This document shows, in pieces, positions 18,055 through 25,862 of a stretch of DNA of 64,000 nt; the stretch's first letter is position 1; the number at the start of each line of letters is the position of its first letter. The translations under genes were made by a program, and so were the position numbers. The stretch is taken from NCBI RefSeq assembly GCF_042879035.1, contig NZ_JBIAOU010000001.1, positions 868,001 to 932,000 on the forward strand. The letters run 5' to 3'. This DNA comes from Rhodococcus_G sp042879035 (GTDB taxonomy: Bacteria; Actinomycetota; Actinomycetes; Mycobacteriales; Mycobacteriaceae). The notes below the pieces were generated by a model. The model was given only the letters and a program-made list of their open reading frames with translations, was not told the DNA's origin and searched no databases.

Positions 18055-19745
18055 GAGAGAGCCTCCGCTATCGGGCCCAGTGCGAGGGCCGGGAAGAAGG
18101 TGAGTGCCGCCACCAGAACGACGGTGCCGGTGAGCAGTCCGGCGAACATCGGTCCGGCGGTGGGCAGGGTGCCCGCGTTGGGTTCGGAACGCCGCTGCGA
18201 GGCAAGCGATCCGGCGAGGGCGAGGACGAACAGGATCGGAAGGAACCGGCCGAGCAGCATGCACACGCCGAGCGAGGTCTGGAACCAGTCGCTGGTCACG
18301 GTGAGGCCGCCGAAGGCGCTGCCGTTGTTGTTCGACGCCGACGCGTACGCGTAGAGCACTTCGGTGAAGCCGTGGATCGCCTGCGGGGTGCCCGGATCGC
18401 CCGAGTTGCCGAGGTGTCCGATCGTCGAACCGAGGATCACGGTGATCGAGGTGCCGATCAGCACCAGCGCGGGCATCACCAGCACCGACAGCGCGGCGAG
18501 GGTGATCTCCCGCCGACCGAGCTTCTTGCCGAGGTACTCGGGGGTGCGGCCGACGAGCAGGCCCCCGACGAACACGGCGATGATCGCGAGGACGAGGATG
18601 CCGTACAGCCCGGTGCCGACGCCGCCGGGGGCGATCTCGCCGAGCAGCATGTTCAGCAGCACCGCGCCGCCACCGAGCGGCGACATGCTGTCGTGCACGG
18701 AGTTGACCGCGCCGGTGGAGGTACCGGTCGTGGCGACCGCGAACAGGGCGCTGCCGGGGATGCCGAACCGGACCTCCTTGCCCTCCATCATCGCGCCGGC
18801 CGCGGTGGCCGCCGCACCGCGCGTGCCGGACTCGGCGGCGAGCGTCACCGCGAGCAGTCCGCCGAACAGCACTCCCATCACCGCGAGCAGGGTCAGGCCC
18901 TGCCTGTGGTCCCGGACCGTCGTGCCGAAGGTCCGGGTCAGGCAGACGGGGACGAGCAGGATCGCGATGATCTCGACGATGTTGGTGATCGGGGTGGGGT
19001 TCTCGAACGGATGCGCGGAGTTCGCGGCGAGGATGCCGCCACCGTTGGTGCCGAGTTCCTTGATCGCCTCCTGCGACGCGACCGGAGCGAGGGCGTTGGT
19101 GACGACGGTGCCGTCCAGGCCGGTGGAGTCGAATCCGGTTCGGAAGGACTGGATCACGCCCTGGCTCAGCAGGATCAGCGCGATCACGAACGAGAGCGGC
19201 AACAGAATTCGCAGGCAACCCCGGGTCAGGTCGACCCAGAAGTTGCCGATCTCGCCGCCCCGCGAGACGCGGACGAAGCCGCGGATCAACGCGACCGCGA
19301 CCGCCAGGCCGACCGCCGCGGACACGAAGTTCTGCACCGCGAGCCCGAGCGGCTGGGTGAGGTTGCTCATCGTCGTCTCGGGTGCGTACGACTGCCAGTT
19401 GGTGTTCGTCACGAAGGAGGCCGCGGTGTTGAACGCGACCGCCGGACTCACCCCGGAGAGCCCGCCACCGAGCGGCAGCACGCCCTGGACGCGCTGCAGG
19501 ACGTACAGCAGCAGCACTCCGGCGGAGGAGAAGCCGAGCAGCGAACCGGCGTAGCCGTACCAGGTCTGCTCGGCGCGGGCGTCGATCCGGCAGAGCCGGT
19601 ACAGCACCCGCTCGATCCGCAGATCGCGGGACCCGCCGCCGGTGTCGTACACCTTCGCCATGTAGTCGCCGAGGGGAACGTACGCGATCGCGAGGACGAA
19701 CACCACGAACGCGATCTGCAGCCCCGCTGCGAGCGCGGAATTCAT
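18051..19745 (-). CDS. kdpA: KdpA, potassium-binding channel-like subunit
   Basis: 564-aa integral membrane subunit of the SKT/Trk channel-like fold that binds and passes K+. Selectivity-filter repeats are visible as ASFVTNTNWQSY, ELGTNGGGILAANSAHPFENPTP, ATTGTSTGAVNS and SASNNNGSAFGG, the four P-loops expected. Other family marks: YMAKVYDTGGG near the N-terminus and LGKKLGRREI late in the protein. Starts three bases after the kdpF stop and overlaps kdpB. Confidence 0.97.
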   Translation of the reverse strand: MNSALAAGLQIAFVVFVLAIAYVPLGDYMAKVYDTGGGSRDLRIERVLYRLCRIDARAEQTWYGYAGSLLGFSSAGVLLLYVLQRVQGVLPLGGGLSGVSPAVAFNTAASFVTNTNWQSYAPETTMSNLTQPLGLAVQNFVSAAVGLAVAVALIRGFVRVSRGGEIGNFWVDLTRGCLRILLPLSFVIALILLSQGVIQSFRTGFDSTGLDGTVVTNALAPVASQEAIKELGTNGGGILAANSAHPFENPTPITNIVEIIAILLVPVCLTRTFGTTVRDHRQGLTLLAVMGVLFGGLLAVTLAAESGTRGAAATAAGAMMEGKEVRFGIPGSALFAVATTGTSTGAVNSVHDSMSPLGGGAVLLNMLLGEIAPGGVGTGLYGILVLAIIAVFVGGLLVGRTPEYLGKKLGRREITLAALSVLVMPALVLIGTSITVILGSTIGHLGNSGDPGTPQAIHGFTEVLYAYASASNNNGSAFGGLTVTSDWFQTSLGVCMLLGRFLPILFVLALAGSLASQRRSEPNAGTLPTAGPMFAGLLTGTVVLVAALTFFPALALGPIAEALS

Positions 19746-19748
19746 CGA

Positions 19749-19847
19749 TCAGAACCTCTCGGGGTCGACGAGCGCGACCAGCAGATAGACCACCAGGGCC
19801 GCCGCGAGCACGATCAACACCACGCTCGCAGCGCCGCTCGCGGTCAT
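19749..19847 (-). CDS. kdpF: KdpF, small stabilising subunit
   Basis: 32-aa single-helix peptide beginning MTASGAASVVLIVLAAALVV and ending LLVALVDPERF, matching the KdpF pattern of one membrane helix followed by the conserved L.P..F end. KdpF stabilises the KdpABC complex in the lipid bilayer. Its ATG overlaps the stop of a still smaller upstream gene (ATGA) and kdpA begins three bases downstream, so the whole set looks translationally coupled. Too short for most automatic gene calling. Confidence 0.9.
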   Translation of the reverse strand: MTASGAASVVLIVLAAALVVYLLVALVDPERF

Positions 19848-19936
19848 CGGACCTTCTTCGTCCGCAGGGCGCGCAGCACCCCCGAACACAGGGCGAACGT
19901 CCCGATGAGCACCGTCACGTAGGCCAGATCAGCCAT
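19844..19936 (-). CDS. 30-residue putative membrane peptide preceding kdpF
   Basis: Short gene encoding MADLAYVTVLIGTFALCSGV followed by LRALRTKKVR: one hydrophobic helix and a strongly basic cytoplasmic tail. Support for translation: AAGGAA six bases before the ATG, ATGA overlap with kdpF, and first position in the operon. I do not recognise a named family, though similar small peptides ahead of kdpF occur in actinobacterial kdp loci as far as I recall. It may be an extra small subunit or a leader peptide that sets coupling to kdpF; neither is shown by sequence. Confidence 0.7.
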   Translation of the reverse strand: MADLAYVTVLIGTFALCSGVLRALRTKKVR

Positions 19937-20092
19937 CACGTATTCCTTTTCACACTGCCTGCGGCCCGCCGTCGCTCGGCGAGCCCGGCCCGTTCCGGGC
20001 CACACTGCACAGTGCTCCCCCGATTGGCTTCGGTGACCGTCCTTTACGACTCGCTGACGACACCACCTGGGCCGTTGACGCGATCTTTACGG
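19937..20092 (-). promoter_or_regulatory. kdp promoter and structured 5' leader
   Basis: The 156 bases upstream of the kdp operon hold two direct copies of GTAAAG on the minus strand (20042-20047 and 20085-20090), candidates for KdpE or promoter contacts. Nearer the gene are a 12-base palindrome CACTGCACAGTG (20003-20014) and a hairpin GCCCGG/CCGGGC (19983-20000). The G-rich leader could fold, but I cannot match it to a known riboswitch by eye. Function is inferred from position. Confidence 0.4.
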
Positions 20093-20138
20093 CCTGTGAG
20101 TCCTTTCGGCCCGCCTGCGGGCCGAAAGGACTCACAGG
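20093..20138. terminator. Perfect 21-bp hairpin at the end of the PPOX-like gene
   Basis: Left arm 20093-20113 and right arm 20118-20138 are perfect reverse complements with a CCTG loop; the core is GAGTCCTTTCGGCC. It overlaps the stop codon of the minus-strand PPOX-like gene (20132-20134) and lies before the kdp promoter, so it most likely ends the former transcript. Such a long perfect stem without a T-run is typical of terminators in this lineage. Confidence 0.65.
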
Positions 20139-20776
20139 CGGCGCAGCCGCCCCACCGAGGCCGGCTCCGGGACATCGGCCTCGACCCAGGGTGCACGTTC
20201 GGGTTCACCCGCCACGGTCCGCACGGGTACCACGCCCGCCCAGACCCGCGGGTCCGCGTCACCCTCGCTCGGGGGCCCGGAGCGCACCTTGACAGTCCAC
20301 TGGCCGTCGTCGATCGGCAGCGCGACGGCGACAGTCGCCGCGAGCTCCTTGCGCGTCGGGACCCGGACCTCGGCGCTGCGGCCGGGGATCAGCGCGTCCG
20401 ACAACGCGACGAGTGCGCGCTCCGCCTCGGCGCCGGTGATCGTCTCCAGGTAACCGCGGACCACCGCGGAACGATAATTGGCCGACGAGTCGAAGAGGTT
20501 GTCGGCCAGCACGATTCCGTCGAGGACACTGACACAGAGCGACGCGGGTGCCCCCGCCGCGACGTGCCGCAACGCACCCGCGCCGGTCGACCCGTGCAGC
20601 AGGATCCGGCCGCCGGACCGCGCGTAGAGGATCGGCACCGCCCACGGCAGTCCGTCGACGACGGTGGCGAGTGTCCCCACGACGCAGGCGTCGAGTACCG
20701 CGTCGAGGTCGGCGCGACGCTCACGGGATCGCTCGGACAGGCGGTGGACACGGCTCAGGTCGGGTGAGGAACTCAT
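20132..20776 (-). CDS. Pyridoxamine 5'-phosphate oxidase-like flavin-binding protein
   Basis: 214-aa split-barrel protein of the PPOX/FMN-binding family. The N-terminal part has DACVVGTLATVVDGLPWAVPILYAR and GRILLHGSTGAGALRHVAAG, the usual FMN-barrel strands; ETITGAEAERALVALSDALIPGR follows, as in Nim/PPOX-like proteins. The substrate is unknown. It is transcribed away from a MocR/PdxR-type regulator, with 78 bases between the two starts, a common arrangement for a regulator and its target, so a role in vitamin B6 or PLP handling is suggested by context only. The long upstream reading in the same frame overlaps the regulator and is not supported. Confidence 0.8.
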   Translation of the reverse strand: MSSSPDLSRVHRLSERSRERRADLDAVLDACVVGTLATVVDGLPWAVPILYARSGGRILLHGSTGAGALRHVAAGAPASLCVSVLDGIVLADNLFDSSANYRSAVVRGYLETITGAEAERALVALSDALIPGRSAEVRVPTRKELAATVAVALPIDDGQWTVKVRSGPPSEGDADPRVWAGVVPVRTVAGEPERAPWVEADVPEPASVGRLRRL

Positions 20777-20854
20777 ACCGTTCACCCTCTCGCCATACCG
20801 GTTCCGAAACCAGATCCACTTCTGCCGAGAACTGTGGACCAGTATGGTGGTGGC
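20777..20854. promoter_or_regulatory. Divergent promoter/operator between PPOX-like gene and pdxR
   Basis: Contains an inverted repeat ACCA-gta-TGGT (20838-20848) whose right arm overlaps TATGGT (20843-20848), a -10-like box six bases before the pdxR GTG at 20855. That geometry fits a leaderless pdxR transcript under autoregulation. A CCATACC element at 20803-20809 faces the other gene. Binding is inferred. Confidence 0.45.
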
Positions 20855-22330
20855 GTGGCCCGCACCGCAGCCGTGTCGACCGTCCACCTGCAGCTGACCG
20901 ACTCCGACGAGCCGCTCCGGCACCGCATCGCCGGGGCCGTCATCGCTGCGCTGCGGTCCGGAGCGCTCGGCCCCGGCGACGTTCTCCCGTCGAGCCGGGC
21001 ACTCGCCGCCGCGCTCGCGGTGTCGCGTACAGCGGTCGTCGATGCGTACGACGAGCTGTCCGCCGCCGGATTCGTCGAGGCCCGGCCCGGATCCGGTACG
21101 CGTGTCGCGCCGGGCGCGGCCACCGCAGCCCGCGCCGGGGTCACCGCCCACGTGACCGCGACGGCGAACGCACCGGCGCCTGCCCCGAGGCCGGATCCCG
21201 GTTCCCGAGAACTCGATCTGACTCCCGGACTGCCCGACACCGGGCTCATCTCGAGCCGCGACTGGCGATCGGCGTGGCGCACGGCCGCCGCCGGCCCGGT
21301 CCCCCACGCCGTGCCGGGACCGAGCGCGCACCCCCGACTCCGGGAAGTTCTCTCGACGCACCTGCGCCGGACCCGCGGCGTGATCGTGAGCGCGGACGAG
21401 ATCGTCGTGGTACCCGGAGTCGCCTCGGCACTGCGGATCCTCGTCGCCGCGGCAGGGCTCGCGGGGCGGTGGGTCGCGTTCGAGGATCCCGGTTACACGA
21501 AGGCACGCCTGGCCCTCGCGGCGGCGGGTGCCCGCATCCGCCCGATCGGCGTCGACGCGGACGGACTCGATCCGACAGCCGTCCGCCCCGACGATGCCGC
21601 CGTGTACTGCACACCGGCACACCAGTACCCGATGGGTGCCCGGATGCCGGCGACGCGGCGCGCGACACTGGTCGCTGCGGCGGCCGACGCCGGGCGATGG
21701 GTGATCGAGGACGACTACGACGGCGAATTCCGGTACGGGGTGGCGCCCCTGCCCGCCCTGCGTACGGTCGAGGGTGGACGCGAGTCGGTCGCCTACGTGG
21801 GCACGGCTTCGAAGATCCTCACGCCGGCACTACGTCTGGCCTGGCTGATCCCACCCGCGCCGCTGCTGACCGCGGTGAACGAGACCCTCGCCTCCGGCGG
21901 CGAGTCCGTGTGCGCGATCACGGCGGACGCGGTCGCCGGCTTCGTCGAATCCGGTTCGCTGACCAGACATCTCGCCCGCTCGAACCGCACCTACTCCGCA
22001 CGACGGCGCGCCTTCGTCGACGCCCTGCGAACGCACCTGCCCGATGTGGAACCCCTGGGGGTCGAGGCCGGTCTGCACGTGGCCCTGCGTCTGCCCGACG
22101 CCAGCGACGACCTCGCGATCGCCGACGAGGCGGAGCGACGAGGTGTGACCGTCCGGGCACTGGCCGCGTACCGCGCGGACCCGGACGGGCCACGCGGGCT
22201 GCTGTGCGGCTACGCGCGGCTGCCGGAATCGAAGGCCGACGCCACCGCGAGGCTCCTCGCCGACGTCATCGGCGCGGCAGCCGGGGGCGCGGCTGGCACT
22301 TCGGGCAGCTGTACGACGAGCGGTTCATGA
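20855..22330 (+). CDS. pdxR: MocR/PdxR-type GntR regulator with aminotransferase domain
   Basis: 491-aa transcription factor fusing a GntR winged helix (about 10-75; LRHRIAGAVIAALRSG, PSSRALAAALAVSRTAVVDAY) to a fold-type I aminotransferase domain (about 115-480) that senses PLP. The PLP lysine lies in YVGTASKILTPALRLAW, and DDYDGEFRY carries the conserved Asp/Tyr. I chose GTG 20855 because a -10-like TATGGT ends six bases before it; GTG 20834 would place the palindrome inside the coding region. The C-terminal codons overlap the 3' end of mutM on the other strand by 65 bases. The PdxR assignment within MocR proteins is by context. Confidence 0.8.
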   Translation: MARTAAVSTVHLQLTDSDEPLRHRIAGAVIAALRSGALGPGDVLPSSRALAAALAVSRTAVVDAYDELSAAGFVEARPGSGTRVAPGAATAARAGVTAHVTATANAPAPAPRPDPGSRELDLTPGLPDTGLISSRDWRSAWRTAAAGPVPHAVPGPSAHPRLREVLSTHLRRTRGVIVSADEIVVVPGVASALRILVAAAGLAGRWVAFEDPGYTKARLALAAAGARIRPIGVDADGLDPTAVRPDDAAVYCTPAHQYPMGARMPATRRATLVAAAADAGRWVIEDDYDGEFRYGVAPLPALRTVEGGRESVAYVGTASKILTPALRLAWLIPPAPLLTAVNETLASGGESVCAITADAVAGFVESGSLTRHLARSNRTYSARRRAFVDALRTHLPDVEPLGVEAGLHVALRLPDASDDLAIADEAERRGVTVRALAAYRADPDGPRGLLCGYARLPESKADATARLLADVIGAAAGGAAGTSGSCTTSGS

Positions 22331-23132
22331 ACTTCTCCCGCCGGATGGGTGCCCCACAGCGCGAACAGGGTTCGTCCTCGCGGCCGTACGCGGACAGCGA
22401 GCGGTCGAAGTAGCCGGACTCGCCGTTGACATTGACGTACAGCGCGTCGAAGGAGGTGCCGCCCTGCGCGAGTGCCTCCGTCATCACGTCGGTCACGGAG
22501 TCGATCAGCAGCCGCGCCTGCGGGCGGGTCAACCGGTCCGACGGCCGGTTACCGTGAATACCGCTGCGCCACAACGCTTCGTCGGCGTAGATGTTGCCGA
22601 CCCCGGAGAGCACCGTCTGGTCGAGCAGGACACGTTTGATCTCGCTGCGCTTGGCGCGGATCGCCGCCACTGCGGCGTCGGGATCGAACAGTGGGTCGAG
22701 GGGGTCGCGAGCGATGTGCGAAACCGGTTCCGGCACAGCGGTTCCGTCCACCTCGACGAGTGGGGCCAGTGCCCAGCCACCGAAGGTGCGCTGGTCGACG
22801 AACCGCAGCTCGCGTCCGCTGTCCAGTTCGGCGAGGATCCGCAGATGCTTCTCCCGCGCGACGTCGGGCGTCTGCACGAGCATCTGCCCACTCATCCCCA
22901 GGTGCACGACGACGGCGAGGTCGCCCGGGCCCACCTCGAGCCAGAGGTACTTGCCGCGGCGCCGGGCAGCCGTCACCGACAGCCCGGTCAGCCGGGAGGC
23001 GAGGTCGGCGCCACCCGGCAGGTGCCTGCGGACCGCCCGCGGGTGCAGCACCTCGACGGCGTCGACCCGCGAGCCGACGACGTGAGCGCTGAGCCCACGC
23101 CGGACGACCTCGACCTCGGGGAGTTCCGGCAC
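22266..23132 (-). CDS. mutM: Formamidopyrimidine-DNA glycosylase
   Basis: 288-aa base-excision repair enzyme (Fpg) that removes 8-oxoguanine and cuts the abasic site. Catalytic N-terminus PELPEVE with Pro2 and Glu3 follows the GTG start at 23132; helix-two-turn-helix motif LDQTVLSGVGNIYADE; C-terminal zinc finger with Cys256, Cys259, Cys276, Cys279. All intact. It follows rnc by four bases, the conserved rnc-fpg pairing. Its 3' end overlaps the convergent pdxR gene. Confidence 0.96.
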   Translation of the reverse strand: MPELPEVEVVRRGLSAHVVGSRVDAVEVLHPRAVRRHLPGGADLASRLTGLSVTAARRRGKYLWLEVGPGDLAVVVHLGMSGQMLVQTPDVAREKHLRILAELDSGRELRFVDQRTFGGWALAPLVEVDGTAVPEPVSHIARDPLDPLFDPDAAVAAIRAKRSEIKRVLLDQTVLSGVGNIYADEALWRSGIHGNRPSDRLTRPQARLLIDSVTDVMTEALAQGGTSFDALYVNVNGESGYFDRSLSAYGREDEPCSRCGAPIRREKFMNRSSYSCPKCQPRPRLPRR

Positions 23133-23136
23133 GTGT

Positions 23137-23901
23137 CTACTCGGTCGGATCGGCGCCGTCGGAAGTGGTGGCCGCCTCGGTCAGCGCCTTCCACGCGGTG
23201 CTGGCGGCCTTCTGCTCGGCTTCCTTCTTCGACCGGCCGACGCCAACACCGAACGGGGTCCCCGCGACCACCACGGTCGCGGTGAACTCCTTGTCGTGGT
23301 CGGGGCCGGTCGAGGTGATCTCGTAGCTCGGCACGCCGTCACCGCGCTCGGCGGTGAGTTCCTGCAGGCTGGTCTTCCAGTCCAGGCCCGCGCCGAGTTT
23401 CGGCCCACGCTCGATGAGGTCGGCGAACAGACTCAGCACGACCGTGCGTGCGGTGTCGATGCCGTGCTGCAGGTGCACGGCACCCAGCAGCGACTCCATG
23501 CCGTCCGCGAGGATGCTGGGCTTGTCGCGACCACCGGTCAGCTCCTCCCCCTTGCCGAGAAGGAGATGCGCGCCGAGACCGCCCTCACCGAGGCCGCGTG
23601 CGACCTCTGCCAGGGCGTGCATGTTGACGATGCTGGCGCGGATCTTCGCCAGCTCGCCCTCGGACTTGTCCGGGTGCGCGACGTAGAGGCGTTCGGTCAC
23701 GGACAGACCGAGAACGGAATCACCGAGAAATTCGAGGCGCTCGTTGGTCGGCAGACCGCCGTGCTCGTACGCGTACGAGCGATGGGTCAGGGCCAGGGTC
23801 AACAGCGCATCGTCCAGCTCAACGCCAAGAGCGGCGAGGAGGGAAGCGTGCTTCCCCTCCTCGCCGCCGGCGGGAGCCTCGGGGCTCGTACTGCTCGTCA
23901 C
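23137..23901 (-). CDS. rnc: Ribonuclease III
   Basis: 254-aa double-strand-specific endoribonuclease for rRNA maturation. Signature NERLEFLGDS at 53-62 with Asp61; Asp133 and Glu136 in LADGMESLLGA complete the metal site; a dsRNA-binding domain covers about 175-245 (DWKTSLQEL, GRSKKEAEQKAASTAW). GTG 23901 starts five bases after the rpmF stop, giving an rpmF-rnc-mutM operon. Longer readings through rpmF are not real. Confidence 0.95.
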   Translation of the reverse strand: MTSSTSPEAPAGGEEGKHASLLAALGVELDDALLTLALTHRSYAYEHGGLPTNERLEFLGDSVLGLSVTERLYVAHPDKSEGELAKIRASIVNMHALAEVARGLGEGGLGAHLLLGKGEELTGGRDKPSILADGMESLLGAVHLQHGIDTARTVVLSLFADLIERGPKLGAGLDWKTSLQELTAERGDGVPSYEITSTGPDHDKEFTATVVVAGTPFGVGVGRSKKEAEQKAASTAWKALTEAATTSDGADPTE

Positions 23902-23906
23902 TGCGA

Positions 23907-24089
23907 CTAGACCGCAGCGGTGACCTGACGACCCTTGTAAGTGCCGCAGGACGGGCACGCGATGTGGGGCAGCGTCTTCTCGCCGCAGCCACGGTTGGGG
24001 CAGGTGATGAGGGTGGGCGCAGTGGTCTTCCACTGGCTGCGCCGCGACCGGGTGTTGGATCGCGACATTCTGCGCTTGGGGACAGCCAC
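23907..24089 (-). CDS. rpmF: 50S ribosomal protein L32
   Basis: 60-aa ribosomal protein with the MAVPKRRMSRSNTRSRRSQW start and zinc-ribbon pairs CPNRGCG and CPSCG (the four-cysteine, zinc-binding form). GTG start at 24089, two bases after the DUF177 stop: DUF177-rpmF is a widely conserved gene pair. rnc follows after five bases. Confidence 0.97.
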   Translation of the reverse strand: MAVPKRRMSRSNTRSRRSQWKTTAPTLITCPNRGCGEKTLPHIACPSCGTYKGRQVTAAV

Positions 24090-24091
24090 TT

Positions 24092-24718
24092 CTACTTCTC
24101 CTCGGCTTCGGTGTTCACACGACTCGTGCTGGACTCTGCATCGGCATCGACACCGTCGGTGTCAACCAACTTCCCCGCGAGGGCAGCCCAGCGAGGATCC
24201 AGTATCTCATGCCCATGCCCGGATTCTGCAATCGCCAGGCGAACCCCGCATTCGGGGCACAGTCCCTGGCAGTCTTCGCTGCACAACGGCTGCAGCGGAA
24301 GTTCGAGCCCGGCGGCATCGACGACGACCGGTTCCAGGTCGATCAACTCGTCGACGATCCGGTAGACCTCGTCCTCGTCCGTGGTCTCCTCGGTGAGGCT
24401 GTTCGGGTAGGCGAACAACTCCGTCAGGTAGAGGTCGAGTTCGCCGCCGAACGGTTCGAGGCAGCGCGAGCACTCCCCCGTCGTGGCGGCGCGGACGGTT
24501 CCGGTGACCAGCACACCCTCGGACACGGACTCGAGGCGCAGGTCGAGGTTCACGTCGGCGCCCTCGGGTACCGCGATCAGGTCCAGCCCGATCCGCGTCG
24601 GCGTCGACACCGTCCGAGTGACCGTCGTCATCGACCCCGGACGGCGGCCGAGCTTGCGGGTGTCCAGCACGAAGCCACCGTCGTGCGGACGGGGCGCTGT
24701 GGAGCTGTGGGAGGACAC
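24092..24718 (-). CDS. DUF177 (YceD-like) rRNA-accumulation protein
   Basis: 208-aa DUF177 protein; the E. coli member YceD/plant Duf177A influences 23S rRNA processing or accumulation. Cysteine pairs CSRC and CSEDCQGLCPECG match the actinobacterial form, likely metal binding. C-terminal GHGHEILDPRWAALAGKL is the family end motif. GTG 24718 is chosen as the most upstream start with the family's MRVSSH-like N-terminus; the Shine-Dalgarno is weak. First gene of the DUF177-rpmF-rnc-mutM operon. Confidence 0.88.
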   Translation of the reverse strand: MSSHSSTAPRPHDGGFVLDTRKLGRRPGSMTTVTRTVSTPTRIGLDLIAVPEGADVNLDLRLESVSEGVLVTGTVRAATTGECSRCLEPFGGELDLYLTELFAYPNSLTEETTDEDEVYRIVDELIDLEPVVVDAAGLELPLQPLCSEDCQGLCPECGVRLAIAESGHGHEILDPRWAALAGKLVDTDGVDADAESSTSRVNTEAEEK

Positions 24719-24963
24719 GCGAACACTCTTTCGTCGACATGGACCGTGGTCTGTAACGGGCAACCACACCAGGGTACGCGATACCCGGCCACGGTGCGAA
24801 ACCGGGACCGAAACGGGCCCGCGCACAGCGAAACGGCCCACCCGCGCGGCGCGCGGACGATGCCGGGATCCCCTGCACCACGGGGAAACCGGCGGCATGA
24901 TGTGCCCATCGCTTCATCCGGTCCGCGCGGCGAGTACGCGCACGAGGGTGTCGAAGGGGTCAT

Positions 24964-25806
24964 GTGAGCAAGCATCACGGCGGCAGGAAACACGACGGGG
25001 ACCACGACGGCCCCGACGAGACCGGGTCGCTCCCGCGCATGAAGTTCAAGCACTACCGCCGCCTGCTCGAACCGCTGCACGGCGAACTCGTCGCCATGCA
25101 GGAATGGGTCAGGTCGTCCGGCGCCAAGGTCTGCATCGTCTTCGAAGGCCGCGACACCGCAGGCAAGGGCGGGGTCATCAAAGCCATCACCGAGCGCGTC
25201 AGCCCGCGCGTGTTCCGCGTCGTCGCGCTGCCCGCGCCGACCGAACGCGAGAAGTCGCAGATGTACATCCAGCGGTACATCCCGCACCTGCCCGCGGCGG
25301 GCGAGGTGGTCGTCTTCGACCGCAGTTGGTACAACCGCGCCGGCGTCGAGCGCGTGCTGGGCTTCTGCACGGAGGAGCAGTCGCTGCAGTTCCTCGAGAA
25401 CGTCCCCGCGGTCGAGCGGACGATCGTCGAATCGGGCGTCATCCTCCTCAAGTACTGGCTCGAGGTGAGCGAGGAGGAGCAGACGCTGCGACTGCAGAGC
25501 CGGATCGACGATCCCCGCAAGGTCTGGAAGCTCTCCGACCTCGACCTCGAGTCATACAGCCGCTGGTACGACTACTCGCGGGCGCGCGACGACATGTTCC
25601 GGCTCACCGACACCGGGTGGGCGCCGTGGTTCCTGGTGAACAACGACGACAAGAAGCGCGGACGCCTCAACGTCATCACCCACCTCCTGGACCAGGTGCC
25701 CTACGAACCGCTGGAGCCCCGCGACATCGAGCTGCCGAAACGGCAGTCCCCGCACGGCTACGAGCCGACGCGGCAGCCGCTGCACTGGATTCCCACTCCG
25801 TACTGA
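24964..25806 (+). CDS. ppk2: Polyphosphate kinase 2
   Basis: 280-aa PPK2-family phosphotransferase that uses polyphosphate to phosphorylate nucleoside diphosphates (or the reverse). Walker A GRDTAGKGG at 62-70, Walker B VVVFDRSWYNRAG with Asp119, lid segment RIDDPRKVWKLSDLDLESY. Single-domain, class I-type length. GTG start 24964 has AAGGGG just upstream. It and the next P-type ATPase (56 bases later) form a plus-strand pair dropped into an otherwise minus-strand conserved block, so co-regulation is likely. ppk1 is elsewhere in the window. Confidence 0.93.
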   Translation: MSKHHGGRKHDGDHDGPDETGSLPRMKFKHYRRLLEPLHGELVAMQEWVRSSGAKVCIVFEGRDTAGKGGVIKAITERVSPRVFRVVALPAPTEREKSQMYIQRYIPHLPAAGEVVVFDRSWYNRAGVERVLGFCTEEQSLQFLENVPAVERTIVESGVILLKYWLEVSEEEQTLRLQSRIDDPRKVWKLSDLDLESYSRWYDYSRARDDMFRLTDTGWAPWFLVNNDDKKRGRLNVITHLLDQVPYEPLEPRDIELPKRQSPHGYEPTRQPLHWIPTPY

Positions 25807-25862
25807 GCACGCCGAGCGGCATCCGCCCGTCGCCCGTCGCCCGTCCAAGGAGCACACACCTC

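Noticed and set aside
12070..19936. kdp block as a mobile island
   Set aside because: No integrase, insertion sequence, tRNA site or composition shift seen at its borders.
24719..24963. Possible small gene between DUF177 and ppk2
   Set aside because: Frames extending through it are overhangs of neighbouring genes; best read as a divergent promoter region.
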